From Dictyocoela muelleri (taxonomy: Eukaryota > Microsporidia): DNA of 16,600 bases. The translations under genes and the position numbers were made by a program. Positions within the stretch are counted from its first letter, which is position 1. Each line of letters starts with the position of its first letter. Location: contig SDVU01000249.1 of assembly GCA_016256075.1 (NCBI GenBank), forward strand, positions 1 through 16,600, written 5' to 3'. The notes beneath the pieces are model-generated. The model worked only from the letters and a program-made list of their open reading frames with translations, made no database searches and was not told the origin of the DNA. Of the stretch, positions 1 to 8,514 are shown in pieces.

Positions 1-279
1 TAAAAAATATGTGTATAAGTCTGAAAGAAATGGGTCTATAACTTTGAAATAAATGGGTCTATAACTTTGAAAAAATGTGTCTATAACTTTGAAAGAAACG
101 GGTATATAACTTTAAAAGAAATGGGTTTTATAAGTTTGCAAAAAGGGTTTTATAAGTTTGCAAAAAGGGTTTTATAAGTTTGCAAAATAGGTTTATAGGT
201 TTGTTAAAAGGGTTCTATAGGTTTGCTAAAAGGGTTTTATAAGTTTGCAAAAAGGGTTTTATAAGTATGAAAAGGGCTG
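1..279. mobile_element. Right end of a second foldback-like repeat element (truncated by window edge)
   Basis: Two tandem arrays are seen. Roughly positions 10-122 hold about five 22-23 bp units containing TCTATAACTTTGAAA; positions 123-262 hold about six 21-22 bp units containing GGGTTTTATAAGTTTGCAAAA in shorter or longer forms. The array ends with ATGAAAAGGGCTG followed by TA at 280-281. The complete element at 7820-9897 ends with ATGAAAAGGACTG followed by TA, and its L4 array contains the reverse complement of the TCTATAACTTT unit. The end sequence, TA flank and unit family therefore match, so this is the right-hand end of another member whose left part lies outside the window. The array composition differs: the 22 bp AATGAGTGG units next to the terminus in the 7820-9897 copy are absent here. 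Confidence 0.75.
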
Positions 280-281
280 TA

Positions 282-574
282 ATAAAATGAAAAGGTTAAT
301 TAACAGTAGAGAATTGACGCATATTAAGTATTAAAATCAAGACTAATTATCAATGATTACAGTTTAACACAAATAATTTTAAAACCAGATTTTAAAGAAT
401 AGTATTATCTAAATATTCGATAGAATAAATAAGAAATTCTTAAATACGATTAAGATGAGAACTCCGTTTGTAATTAAAAAGATAACTATTAATAATAAAT
501 CAAAAGATAACTATTAATAATAAAAGATAACTATTAATAATAAATTATAGATATTTTTAGACTTTATTTCTAAT
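282..574. other. Short AT-rich spacer with a 3-copy tandem repeat downstream of the NTT gene
   Basis: No coding potential is seen. At 481-547 a unit of about 19-25 bp containing GATAACTATTAATAATAAA occurs three times, ending about 28 nt beyond the stop codon of the minus-strand NTT gene. The repeat may add to its 3' untranslated region, but this is inference. Confidence 0.6.
563..568 (-). terminator. Candidate polyadenylation signal of NTT gene
   Basis: The minus strand reads AATAAA 6 nt after the TGA stop at 575-577. Microsporidian genes commonly carry AATAAA-like signals at or just past the stop, giving very short 3' ends. Position and sequence fit; no transcript evidence is available here. 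Confidence 0.5.
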
Positions 575-2329
575 TCAATGAATATCAATAGTACTATTTC
601 TCGCAACAGCATCGTTATACTTTTTGCTCAAATAAAAAATTGTCAGGATCCAATAAAAAATAAATAAAACGGCAATTGACAAATAAAAGAGTGATGAATC
701 TCGAATGTCATCTGAACTATCAAAAAAGAATGAAATACCAATTGTAAGAATAGAACCTAAGGATTTTCCAATATTACCAAAAATTCCATCATAAACACTT
801 TTTAATCTTGATCGATGAGTATCATCAATCCGTCTTCCTATAATATCCTTTGATATGTCGAATGGGCCGTACTTTAGAACTTTAAAAAGTATTAAAGTTA
901 TTGTTGCTATCCATTGTTCCCATTCAACTGATAAAAATGGAAATAAATTACGAAGCTTGGCACTGAGTGAGATTAAAAATGAAAAGTTGCATTTATCGGC
1001 AGAACATGTGTTCACGAAACTCACGATTGTCAACGTTGTGATTGCGATTAATGACACTATTGGTGGAATTATGGCCATTGACAACCACCCTGAATATTCA
1101 ATTAGTCGCTGAAAAGGCGACAAGAGAAGAAATATTAATATTAAAGCTGTAAGCAATTGGTTAAGCCACTGAACTGAAAGAACGTGTGAAATAATGTCAC
1201 TGTTATTTTCTGTAGCACATGCTTGCATTGATGCCTTTTGTAATGCCTCTACCATACAAAGAATGATGCTGTATGTTAATACGATGAAGCACATCGCAGC
1301 TGCAAATTTTGACTTGATGATTATTTTCAGGGATCCTACAAGACCTGTTTTTTCGTGGTCTCTATTGCTTTTTACATCTCCATCGTTTTTTGCAATCGAT
1401 TTTATTTCTTTTCTCAAATTTACGGGATATTTAGCAATTAGATGCCTTATCAGGTAAAACATATAAAAGCTTAAAATGGCAAAAATTATAAAAAATCCTG
1501 AAATTATATAATTTGTAAATTTATATTCAACTCTATTTGTGAATTTTCCATATCCAAAAGTAAAGAGCGCAGACACGACGCGCCCGATATTCCCTAAAAT
1601 AGTCAAAAGAGGTAGAAATCTTGAAAACTGCTGAATATGACAAATATCGATAATGAATGACATGAATAAAATAGAGAGAACTGTTGATCCCCATAACTCG
1701 GAAATTATGAAATGCAACGTTGATGTCCAACGAAGAATAATAGTTATAATAGCCAATAATAAATTTCCTCCTTTATACTTCATTTGATCATCCGAGAACA
1801 TGTCTAATTCATAATACGCGTTTGGTTCAAGAAATTTACGGAATGGAAATATTAAGGTGCCGTAGAAAATAAAATAAATTCCAAATCCTAAAAAAGTATA
1901 TTTCAGGATAATTTCGTTGTCGTAATAAAAATAGAGACGATGCAGAATTGCCATCACTACAAAAACGACAATAGGAATTATAATCATCTTCATGTAATAA
2001 ATAGCGATTATAGATTGACTATCCATCATAAAGGCATCTTTAAACTCGCGCATAAGTGAGTAAATAAAGATTATTATTCCGAAAATTAAAGAAATCAACC
2101 CGATTTTAGTTTTTTCACAAGGTGCAATTCGAATTGCGCCGAAAAAAGTTTTATTTTTTTCTGCTAATATTTCTAATTCTTCTATTGTTAATTCAGACTC
2201 CTTTAGGGGTTTATTTTTATTTTGTATTTGATGATTATCAAAATCAGCGATGTCCCGTATTTTTTGAACATCGTCTTTTACTTTTTTTAGGTTTTCTGAT
2301 TTCTTTTGAATTCGATCAGTAGAAATCAT
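575..2329 (-). CDS. NTT: ADP/ATP carrier (NTT/Tlc family) nucleotide transporter
   Basis: A 584-residue integral membrane protein of the NTT (ATP/ADP translocase, Tlc) family. In microsporidia these proteins import ATP and other nucleotides from the host; the family is thought to have been acquired from intracellular bacteria. The N-terminal 70 residues are hydrophilic and cytosolic-looking. About 11-12 hydrophobic segments follow (about 75-92, 107-129, 139-162, 187-201, 213-231, 237-258, 273-295, 341-362, 384-405, 413-439, 471-488, 520-535, 547-566). Family hallmarks are SLMREFKDAF (91-100), SELWG (210-214), RFLPLLTILGN (237-247), KYGPFDISKD (486-495) and YDGIFGNIGKSLGS (513-526). Length is normal for microsporidian NTTs. 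The start is supported by CCC directly before the ATG. It stands alone, flanked by repeats. Substrate (ATP/ADP exchange or general NTP uptake) and membrane (plasma or mitosome) cannot be decided from sequence. Confidence 0.95.
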   Translation of the reverse strand: MISTDRIQKKSENLKKVKDDVQKIRDIADFDNHQIQNKNKPLKESELTIEELEILAEKNKTFFGAIRIAPCEKTKIGLISLIFGIIIFIYSLMREFKDAFMMDSQSIIAIYYMKMIIIPIVVFVVMAILHRLYFYYDNEIILKYTFLGFGIYFIFYGTLIFPFRKFLEPNAYYELDMFSDDQMKYKGGNLLLAIITIILRWTSTLHFIISELWGSTVLSILFMSFIIDICHIQQFSRFLPLLTILGNIGRVVSALFTFGYGKFTNRVEYKFTNYIISGFFIIFAILSFYMFYLIRHLIAKYPVNLRKEIKSIAKNDGDVKSNRDHEKTGLVGSLKIIIKSKFAAAMCFIVLTYSIILCMVEALQKASMQACATENNSDIISHVLSVQWLNQLLTALILIFLLLSPFQRLIEYSGWLSMAIIPPIVSLIAITTLTIVSFVNTCSADKCNFSFLISLSAKLRNLFPFLSVEWEQWIATITLILFKVLKYGPFDISKDIIGRRIDDTHRSRLKSVYDGIFGNIGKSLGSILTIGISFFFDSSDDIRDSSLFYLSIAVLFIFYWILTIFYLSKKYNDAVARNSTIDIH

Positions 2330-2332
2330 GGG
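2330..2332 (-). promoter_or_regulatory. CCC start-proximal motif of NTT gene
   Basis: On the minus strand the sequence reads GCAACCC then ATG. A CCC triplet a few bases upstream of the start codon is the characteristic microsporidian gene-start signal, and it supports this ATG. Confidence 0.7.
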
Positions 2333-2340
2333 TTGCCAGA

Positions 2341-2401
2341 AATTATCAAAATCAAAATCATTGAAATCAAAATCATTGAAATCAAAATCAAAATCATTGA
2401 A
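2341..2401. repeat. Tandem repeat upstream of NTT gene
   Basis: Units of about 18 bp based on AAATCAAAATCATTG recur three to four times, starting about 10 nt upstream of the NTT start codon. This is the position of its 5' untranslated region and core promoter, so the copy number could matter for expression; that is inference. Confidence 0.75.
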
Positions 2402-3293
2402 AGTATTTTATCAATATTAAATTTTATGCCAATGATTATACATTTTTCATTAATGCAAGGATAAATAAAAAGCTTTTAACAAAAAATAAATAATTTTAAA
2501 TTAATAATATTTTAAATTTTAAATTAATAATATTTAAAATTTTTTATTTTTAATATTTTAAATTTTTTATTTTTAATATTTTAAATTTTTTATTTTTAAT
2601 ATTTTAAATTAATAATATTTAAAATTTAAAATTTTTTATTTTTAAAATTATTAATTTATTCTATTTTTTAATTTATTCTATTTTAAATATTTAAAATTGC
2701 TAAATTTAAAATAATATTTATTTTTTAAAAATTAAAAAAACTGATCAAATCCAAAATTTTTCTCTCGCAAGGAGACGGTTCATTTCCCCTCTGTCCAAAA
2801 TGAATTTTTAATAAATGAATATTTTAATAAATGAAAAAAAAATTAATTTAAACGTTAAACAACCCCAAATATCCTTTAAAGGAAATCTCGAATTTACAAA
2901 AAAAAATTATTAACGGAAAAAAAAATATTATTTATTTATTGGATTTTCTGGTCATATATCTACAAGCAAAAGAATCAATAGATCTAGTTATAAGTGTAGT
3001 ATACTATAATTTACATTAAAAATCACTTTTTGTAATTTTTTTTCAAATAAAATACCTATAAACCTATAAATAATAATTTTATCAATATTTCTTAATTGTA
3101 ATATTTCTTCTCGTGACGGACCGGCAGTCTGATTAAATTTTTTATATCCCTTAATTAAACTTTATGTATAGGTAATATAAAATATGATAACCTTATGTTT
3201 ATCTTAACAAATTGTTTTCATATTTACTTCTTACCCCTATTTTAATGTTGATTTGAGGACTATAAAATTTTGATAGGTATTTTAGTTCCTTTT
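2402..3293. other. AT-only intergenic DNA with short tandem repeats
   Basis: Between about 2480 and 2735 the DNA is almost pure A/T. Around 2537-2610 it has three near-identical 23 bp units built from TTTTAATATTTTAAATTTTTT. No open frame or RNA gene is recognisable in the remainder. A small GC-richer patch near 2761-2800 and another at 3110-3130 do not match anything I recognise. Confidence 0.6.
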
Positions 3294-3431
3294 TAAAAAT
3301 TAAGAATTATATAAAAAATTAAGAATTTATTTTTAAAATTAAGAATTTATTTTTAAAATTAAGAATTTATTTTTAAAATTAAGAATTTATTTAAAAATTA
3401 AGAATTTATTTAAAAATTAAGAATTTATTTG
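3294..3431. repeat. 20-bp AT-rich tandem array
   Basis: About seven units of roughly 18-21 bp containing AAAATTAAGAATTTATTT follow one another with little divergence. There is no associated gene. Confidence 0.8.
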
Positions 3432-3514
3432 AAAATAAACAGCAGAGTGTTAAAACATTTTGCGAGTATAATTTTATATTCTCAAATAATCCGATTAAAA
3501 TATTCGAAATGTTG

Positions 3515-4260
3515 TGTTATACCTGATTTTTTCTAGGGGAATTTTATCTTGATGGAAAACCCTTCAATGTATTTTTAATATATCCAGGCTTCAATAAAGA
3601 AATTTTACAGAATGGTTTATTGTTGCGTGTTCTTTATCTTCAAGTCACTTTATTACAGATTTATAAGATTAGGCTGAATAGTGCCAGAAAATACATTGTT
3701 TGTTATAACTTCAATAATTGTTGGGGTATTTCAATGTCAACCGAATTAATAAATTCTTTTTTTTAAGCCTTATTAATACCTCAAACCTACCTTTATCAAT
3801 TATTCTCCACGATTGTATCTTTTTATAAAAAAATAGATGCTAATATATTTCAACTATCTTTGAACGATGATTTTACTCTTACCTTCTATTTTTCTCAATA
3901 GATTTTTTAAAATTATTACAAATCGTCTCTTTCAGATAATCTTAATATTACTAACGCTATTTCTATCAAGACTCAATTCATAAGCAATCTCGATGAAACT
4001 CATCTCCTTGATATTTTGCAGATCATTGAAATATTTTTGACACTTTAAGATTTAACCCCTTTTATTCGTTACGTAAAATTCTTGAATAAGGTGCACGGCC
4101 TTATATATGCCAATAAATGACATCATGTGATTTATTTTGATTTTACGATCATATATCTTATGTTTTCTAGTTTTGTTGAATTCGATGAGAGTTTAAAAAC
4201 CGCTATTTGTTTTCGCTACATTTATGGTAATTATTATAGTCTTATATCAGCCTTGCACTA
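3515..4260 (+). pseudogene. Decayed, unidentified coding relic
   Basis: The plus strand shows extended open reading far above the surrounding AT-rich background: an uninterrupted stretch of almost 80 codons at about 3522-3765, then a long stretch to about 4260 that keeps coding-like composition but contains several interruptions. Translations include FNNCWGISMSTELINS in the first part and FISNLDETHLLDIL and FVEFDESLKTAICFRY in the second. I do not recognise the family; it may be a dead host gene or part of a mobile element. It lies between two repeat blocks and has no intact neighbour on its strand. Confidence 0.35.
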
Positions 4261-4410
4261 GTAAAAAAAACTTATTTGTTGAACCTAAGAAGCAAATATC
4301 GGCTAAAATAACTGTATATTATTTTTAAAGGCATAATTTATTCTTCTGAATATATTTTTTTGTCATCAAAAATATTATATTTTTAAATTCTAACATTTAA
4401 GGGTAGAAAT

Positions 4411-4512
4411 TAGAAAATCTCAAAAAAAGATCTAAAAACATAAATGATCTATAATCTCGAAAAAAGATCTAAAAAAATCTCATAAAGATCTAAAATCTTA
4501 AAAACGATCTAA
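4411..4512. repeat. Degenerate GATCTAAAA tandem repeat
   Basis: AAAAAGATCTAAAA/ATCTC motifs recur about six times with variable spacing of 16-24 bp just outside the left end of the pogo-like transposon. No coding content is seen. Confidence 0.65.
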
Positions 4513-4604
4513 GAAAACATCCTTCTATATATTAATGTTTTACTATTCCGTACCTTTTTATAAATACTCTTAAAAATTTTTAACATCTAGTCTATAAGAA
4601 GATA

Positions 4605-4655
4605 CACTTCCCCCAACCCCCCCCCTCGAATTCCTTTCCTCGAATTTGACTATTT
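4605..4655 (+). repeat. Left terminal inverted repeat of pogo-like element
   Basis: Begins CACTTCCCCC after a TA and contains AATTTGACTATTT, shared in inverted orientation with the right end at 6443-6470. The C-rich run has apparently expanded, so the shared motif lies 38 nt from this end but only 15 nt from the right end. Confidence 0.6.
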
Positions 4656-4769
4656 TTTTAATTTTTCGAATTTTTTAGCAGAATTAACGGCAAACCTTCC
4701 CAAATTACGCACCCTCCCAAATTAGACGTTTTATTTGAAAATTTTAAAAATATTTTAAAAAAAACCAAA

Positions 4770-6345
4770 ATGATGAATCGAAATAATCAATCTGAAAAAA
4801 AGGAATTACTCTAAAGGACAAGATGGAAATAATTGAGTATAAGAAAACCTTTAGTGATCTAACTTATACACGGATCGCAGAGATTTTTTTGGTAAAGATT
4901 GAAAAAAAAATGACAGACGCTCTGTCAAAAGATATATAGACTCGAAGAGGCAATAAAAAAGCAATCATCAATAACCCAACACTCAAACGAAAAACAAACA
5001 ATGTCAAGTTTAGATTACTTGATCAAAAGTTGAAAGAGTGGGTTGATATTCTAATACCAAGGATGTTTCCTTACTGAAAAATTGCTAATACACAAAGCTA
5101 TTGAAATTTATAATGTTTAGCAGCCTCAAATGAACTGAAGGAAATGTCAAATCGAATTTCGAGGCCTCAAATGGGTTTATATATAAATTCAAGAAACGAC
5201 ATGGCATTTCAATGAAACAATGTTCGTGTGAAAGTTCTGATATAAATAATCAAAATTTCGATGACTTTTTAATATTTTTTCATGAAAAGGTAAGTATTTA
5301 CGGGGAATAAAACGCCTATAATTGTACGAAACTGGATTATTTTTTAAACTTGCTTCTACAAAAAGCCTGATAAAACGGGTAAGAAAGGGGATTGGAAGTT
5401 TAAAGATAGAATAACTGTGATTTAAACATCTAATATGACGGGGTGCAAGAAACTTAAACCGTTATAATTGGTAAATCACAAAATCCACGGGCTTTTAAAA
5501 ATTTTGACAGGGGTTTTTCCTGTCATTATTTAAATAACGAATTTGCTTGGATGAGAACATCTGATTTCGATCTGTACTTATTTGATTTAAATCAGAGTTT
5601 TAAACAAATGAAACAAAAAAATTTTCTGGATTTAGATAATTGACCGTCTCATAAAGTAACCTGTGAGCTCACAAATATTGAAACTTTGTTTTTGCCCAAA
5701 ATAGTACTTCACGGTTATAACCGTTAGATGATGGAATTATAAGAAGTTTCAAAGCCAAATTTTTTATCACCAGCTTACCTCGATTCCAAAAAATATAGCC
5801 TAAAGTTCATAAAAACACACTCTAAAGATCTTACCTTGAAAGATGCAGTCATTTTTTGTAAGTACGCATGGGATGAAGTTTCTTGTGAAACAATAAGAAA
5901 TTGTTGGAAGAAGGACCTATCAATTTTTGTTCAATCCGATATATCCCCTGATGAAGATTTCGGAGACTGTGATATCATTGATTATAAAGATATTTCAAAG
6001 GATTTGTTTGACGAAGAAGCTATTTTAGAGAAAGAACTTCTACTTTTGGATCCTATCAAATAAATTATATTTAAGAAATGTAAGAAGATGATAACTCTTT
6101 GTTTCCAGAAAAAAATCTCTCAGAAGAAATAAAAATACAAAAGGATAGTCGAGAAAACAATAATGATTAAATTATCAGGGAAAACTTTCCTATAATTCCG
6201 CTATTCAATGTTTTGAAGTTTTAAAAGATTTTCTTTTTGGTAATAATATTGACCAAGAGGCGTATAATTCTATAAAACATCTTGAAAATAACTCAAAACA
6301 AAGAATAAACTCAATAAGTATAAGAACCTTGATTATTTTTTCAAT
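4770..6345 (+). pseudogene. pogo/Tigger-family transposase pseudogene (DDE_1 superfamily)
   Basis: The translated fragments line up in order with pogo/Tigger/jerky transposases of about 500 residues. They show an N-terminal helix-turn-helix (LKDKMEIIEYKK, YTRIAEIF, about 4810-4890), the LLDQKLKEWV segment (about 5008-5044), the CENP-B second DNA-binding domain (GFIYKFKKRHGIS, about 5173-5215), and the catalytic core: the ITVI...NMTGCKKL...IIGKSQNP stretch (about 5410-5490), FLDLDN-PSHK with the second catalytic aspartate (about 5624-5660) and LDDGIIRSFKAKF with the third (about 5725-5762). Then come LKDAVIFCKYAWDEVS (about 5836-5886), an acidic tail, and IQCFEVLKDFLFG (about 6203-6245). The codon of the expected first aspartate, near 5313, is disrupted. 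Several in-frame stops and frame changes mean no functional protein. The longest clean stretch is about 5836-6063. Confidence 0.88.
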
Positions 6346-6442
6346 AAAAATTTTTAAAAAAAAATTTATTTTCCTATAATTGACGCCCCATATCTTACCC
6401 CCCCATAATTGACACCCCCATAATTGACGTTTTTTAAGCCCC

Positions 6443-6470
6443 AAATAGTCAAATTTGTTGGGTACGACTG
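6443..6470 (-). repeat. Right terminal inverted repeat of pogo-like element
   Basis: Read inward on the minus strand it begins CAGTCGTACCCAAC and continues into AATTTGACTATTT, matching the left end. It is followed outside by TA, the target duplication. Confidence 0.7.
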
Positions 6471-6472
6471 TA

Positions 6473-7060
6473 GTTTCTTAATATTTAATTTTCATGAAAG
6501 CTGAATTTTATAAATGATTTAAACAATGAAAAAAAATGTCAAATGTATTAATTAATTGAATATTAGTAAGGCGTAGATTTATCTCATACTTTATTCTTTA
6601 GAATTTCGGGGTTTTCACCATTTTTTGTTCACTCTTAAATAAACAAAGTTCTAGTTATGTACGAGATTTTACTTTTATAAATGACACAGCAATATACTGG
6701 GCTGTGCAAAAATTCGCCTAAAATTTTGAAATAATTAAATTGCAATAAAAATAACCCCTAAATTTTTTTTAATTATATTATAATTAGATGTATAAATAAG
6801 ACATTTCAAAGTAAAAAACAAAAAATCGCCATGTTTTTAACAAATATCTTTTAATTTTTAATTTTTATTATTGTCAGCATTTTTTAAGTACACTGTAATT
6901 CAATAAAAATTAATAATTAAATTATCTTTTAATTAGTTTGTATTTTTTTGATATTATGAAATTATATTTTAAAAATTTGATATAAAAATTAAATTTTTCA
7001 TAATACTTTATTCTGTTAATTTATATATCAAACAATTATTCTTTTTTTTTATTTCATTAA
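6473..7060. other. AT-rich intergenic DNA, no gene seen
   Basis: No open frame of note and no RNA gene is recognisable. The stretch 6696-6720 (ACTGGGCTGTGCAAAAATTC) resembles a Tc1/mariner-type terminus, and a partly similar inverted stretch ends near 6897, but the match is too weak to call an element. Confidence 0.5.
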
Positions 7061-7062
7061 TA

Positions 7063-7327
7063 GGTTCTTACCGGGCCACCCTCCCCACCCCCCTAAAAAG
7101 GATAAAGCCTCATTTCTTTGAGCATACCACATGATTCTTATTTAAAATAAGCTCAAAATCACGAGATCAATCCAAATATGAAAGAATTATATCATGAAAT
7201 TTTCTTATGATATAATTCTTTCATATTTAGACAGATATCGTGATTTTGAGCTTATTTCAAATAAGAATCATATGGAATGCACAAATAAATGAGGCTTTAT
7301 CCTTTTTAGGGGGGGGGGGTAAGAACC
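7063..7327. mobile_element. Hairpin (foldback) MITE, 265 bp, family H copy 1
   Basis: Almost the whole segment is one inverted repeat centred near 7201. It starts GGTTCTTACC and ends GGTAAGAACC, flanked on both sides by TA (7061-7062 and 7328-7329), the target duplication of Tc1/mariner-type elements. The arms share AAAAAGGATAAAGCCTCATTT, GATTCTTATTT, AGCTCAAAATCACGA and TATGAAAGAATTATATCAT; the left arm has an extra C-rich stretch near 7074-7089. The loop is about 11 nt. No coding capacity. The outer arm is also present at 16349-16600. The arms have diverged at several positions, so this is a genuine old palindrome rather than an assembly fold. Confidence 0.88.
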
Positions 7328-7329
7328 TA

Positions 7330-7573
7330 ATAATATATTCTTTTTAATAAAAATTGTATATTATAATAATAACTTCATTATGATTATTAGCAGCTAAATT
7401 TCAAGGACAAGACACTTTGATAATATATATATACTTTAATTACCATTAGAGAATATCCGCCTTGTGTTATAATCCTATTTATCAACCAAAATCAATTTCC
7501 GACACATGTTTTCCTTGATACATGAAAAATATATGGGTATGTCAATTAAAAAAATGCAGGGGAGAAATTCTCC
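7330..7573. other. AT-rich intergenic DNA, nothing recognised
   Basis: Short stretch between the hairpin MITE and a C-rich repeat. No open frame, RNA gene or repeat stands out. Confidence 0.4.
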
Positions 7574-7656
7574 CTGCGAAAATACCCCCTTCGAAAATAC
7601 CCCCTTCGAAATTCCCCTTGCGAAAATTCCAACTGCGAAAATTCCCCCTGCGAATA
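7574..7656. repeat. C-rich 15-16 bp tandem repeat (CGAAAATTCCCCCTG)
   Basis: Five to six units based on GCGAAAATTCCCCCT follow one another (7575-7655). The unit is unlike any other repeat in the window and richer in C on this strand. It lies about 160 bp from the left end of the foldback element. The intervening DNA has an imperfect short inverted repeat (GAGACTCTTCC / AGGAGAGTCTC, 7724-7754). Confidence 0.75.
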
Positions 7657-7825
7657 TTTTGTGAATTATAATTTTTTTTCATTATTTTCAAGATTAAATT
7701 ATGTTTATACAAAGATGTGTCTCGAGACTCTTCCCCACACCTAGGAGAGTCTCTTCTAGTTTATTGTTATATTAGGTCATGTATTAATCAGTTATACCAC
7801 ACTTAAACAACTGTATATACAGTCC

Positions 7826-8076
7826 TTTTCATTTTTATAAACCACTCATTTCATTCTTATAAACGACTCATTTCATTCTTATAAACCACTCCTTGCATTC
7901 TAATAAACCACTCCTTGCATTCTTATAAACCACTCCTTGCATTCTTATAACCCACTCATTTCGTTTTTATAACCCACTCATTTCGTTCTTATAAATCACT
8001 CCTTGCATTCTTATAAACCACTCCTTGCATTCTTATAAACCACTACTTGCATTTTTATAAACCACTCATTCCGTTC
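7826..8076. repeat. L1 array: 11 units of 22 bp in foldback left arm
   Basis: Eleven regular 22 bp units, each containing TATAAACCACTC followed by ATTT or CTTG and then CATTC. Two alternating subtypes (CTCATTT and CTCCTTG) form runs, pointing to repeated block amplification. The terminal sequence of the element (TTTTCATTTTTATAAAC) is itself the first unit, so the arm looks like an iterated transposon end. Confidence 0.9.
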
Positions 8077-8080
8077 AAAA

Positions 8081-8148
8081 CTCGCTTTTTTAAAAAAAAA
8101 GTTCCAAAAAGGAGAACTTTTATTATGATAAATTATACAGCCCGTTTC
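8081..8148. repeat. Single-copy linker of left arm (inverted partner at 9742-9811)
   Basis: This 68 bp linker, including AGAACTTTTATTATGATAAA, is present once per arm and is nearly identical, in inverted orientation, at 9742-9811. It shows that the two arms descend from one sequence, independent of the surrounding tandem arrays. Confidence 0.9.
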
Positions 8149-8333
8149 ATTATTATATTACACTCGTCGCATTATTATATCTCCTACGTTGCATTATTAT
8201 ATTCCCATTGTTGCATTATTATTTTCCCATTGCTGCATTATTATATTCCACATGTTGTTACATTATATTCTCATCCTTGAATTATTAATTCCCCTCGTTG
8301 CATTATTATTTTCCCCACGTTGCAATACGTATT
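8149..8333. repeat. L3 array: about 8 units of 22 bp
   Basis: Units of about 20-22 bp contain GTTGCATTATTATATTCCC. The inverted partner array is at 9522-9740. Short open frames across the array are composition artefacts, because every unit is free of stops in one frame. Confidence 0.88.
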
Positions 8334-8475
8334 TTTTAAAAGTCATAGACATATTACTTTCAAAGTTATAGACTCATTACTTCTAATTATAGGCCCATTA
8401 CTTGAAAGTTATAGACCTGTTTTTTTCAGACCCAAAGACTTATTTTGCCAGAGTTATAGACCTATTTTGCTAGAG
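8334..8475. repeat. L4 array: about 6 units with AAGTTATAGACC
   Basis: Degenerate units of about 21-24 bp contain AAGTTATAGACCTATTACTT. The inverted form TCTATAACTTT is the main unit of the partial element at the window start (10-122); only about one unit remains in the right arm (9490-9512). Confidence 0.8.
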
Positions 8476-8514
8476 TAATAGATGATCTGCTAAAATTCGT
8501 ATCGATTAGTTATT

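Larger units (their letters stand above)
4605..6470 (+). mobile_element. pogo/Tigger-type DNA transposon, broken, about 1.87 kb
   Basis: The element is bounded by TA on both sides (4603-4604 and 6471-6472), the target duplication of the Tc1/mariner-pogo superfamily. Its right end, read inward, starts CAGTCGTACCCAAC; the left end starts CACTTCCCCCAAC and is more diverged. Both ends share AATTTGACTATTT in inverted orientation (4643-4655; 6443-6455). Further in, CCC-AAATTA-GACGTTTT-like motifs occur at 4716-4732 and 6417-6434 in the same orientation, with weaker copies nearby, and may be transposase-binding subterminal repeats. Between them lies a transposase pseudogene with CENP-B-like DNA-binding and DDE-type catalytic parts. 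The poor match of the left end to the right end, and the decayed coding region, suggest an old insertion. Confidence 0.85.

Noticed and set aside
855-1457. Plus-strand open frames of 85 and 87 codons opposite the NTT gene
   Set aside because: They lie entirely antisense to a well-supported transporter and have no CCC start context; they are shadows of its codon composition.
6205-6444. 79-codon minus-strand frame
   Set aside because: It is antisense to the C-terminal part of the pogo-like transposase relic and its subterminal repeats, whose short period produces the QLWG/KIWG repeats.
6696-6897. Small Tc1/mariner-like MITE
   Set aside because: The left end looks plausible, but the supposed right end matches in only a few scattered bases and no clean TA duplication pairs with it.
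8047-8371. Open frames of 60-77 codons in the left arm of the foldback
   Set aside because: Each repeats HYYIP-like units dictated by the 22 bp DNA repeat. No start context, and the mirrored arm gives the same kind of artefact.
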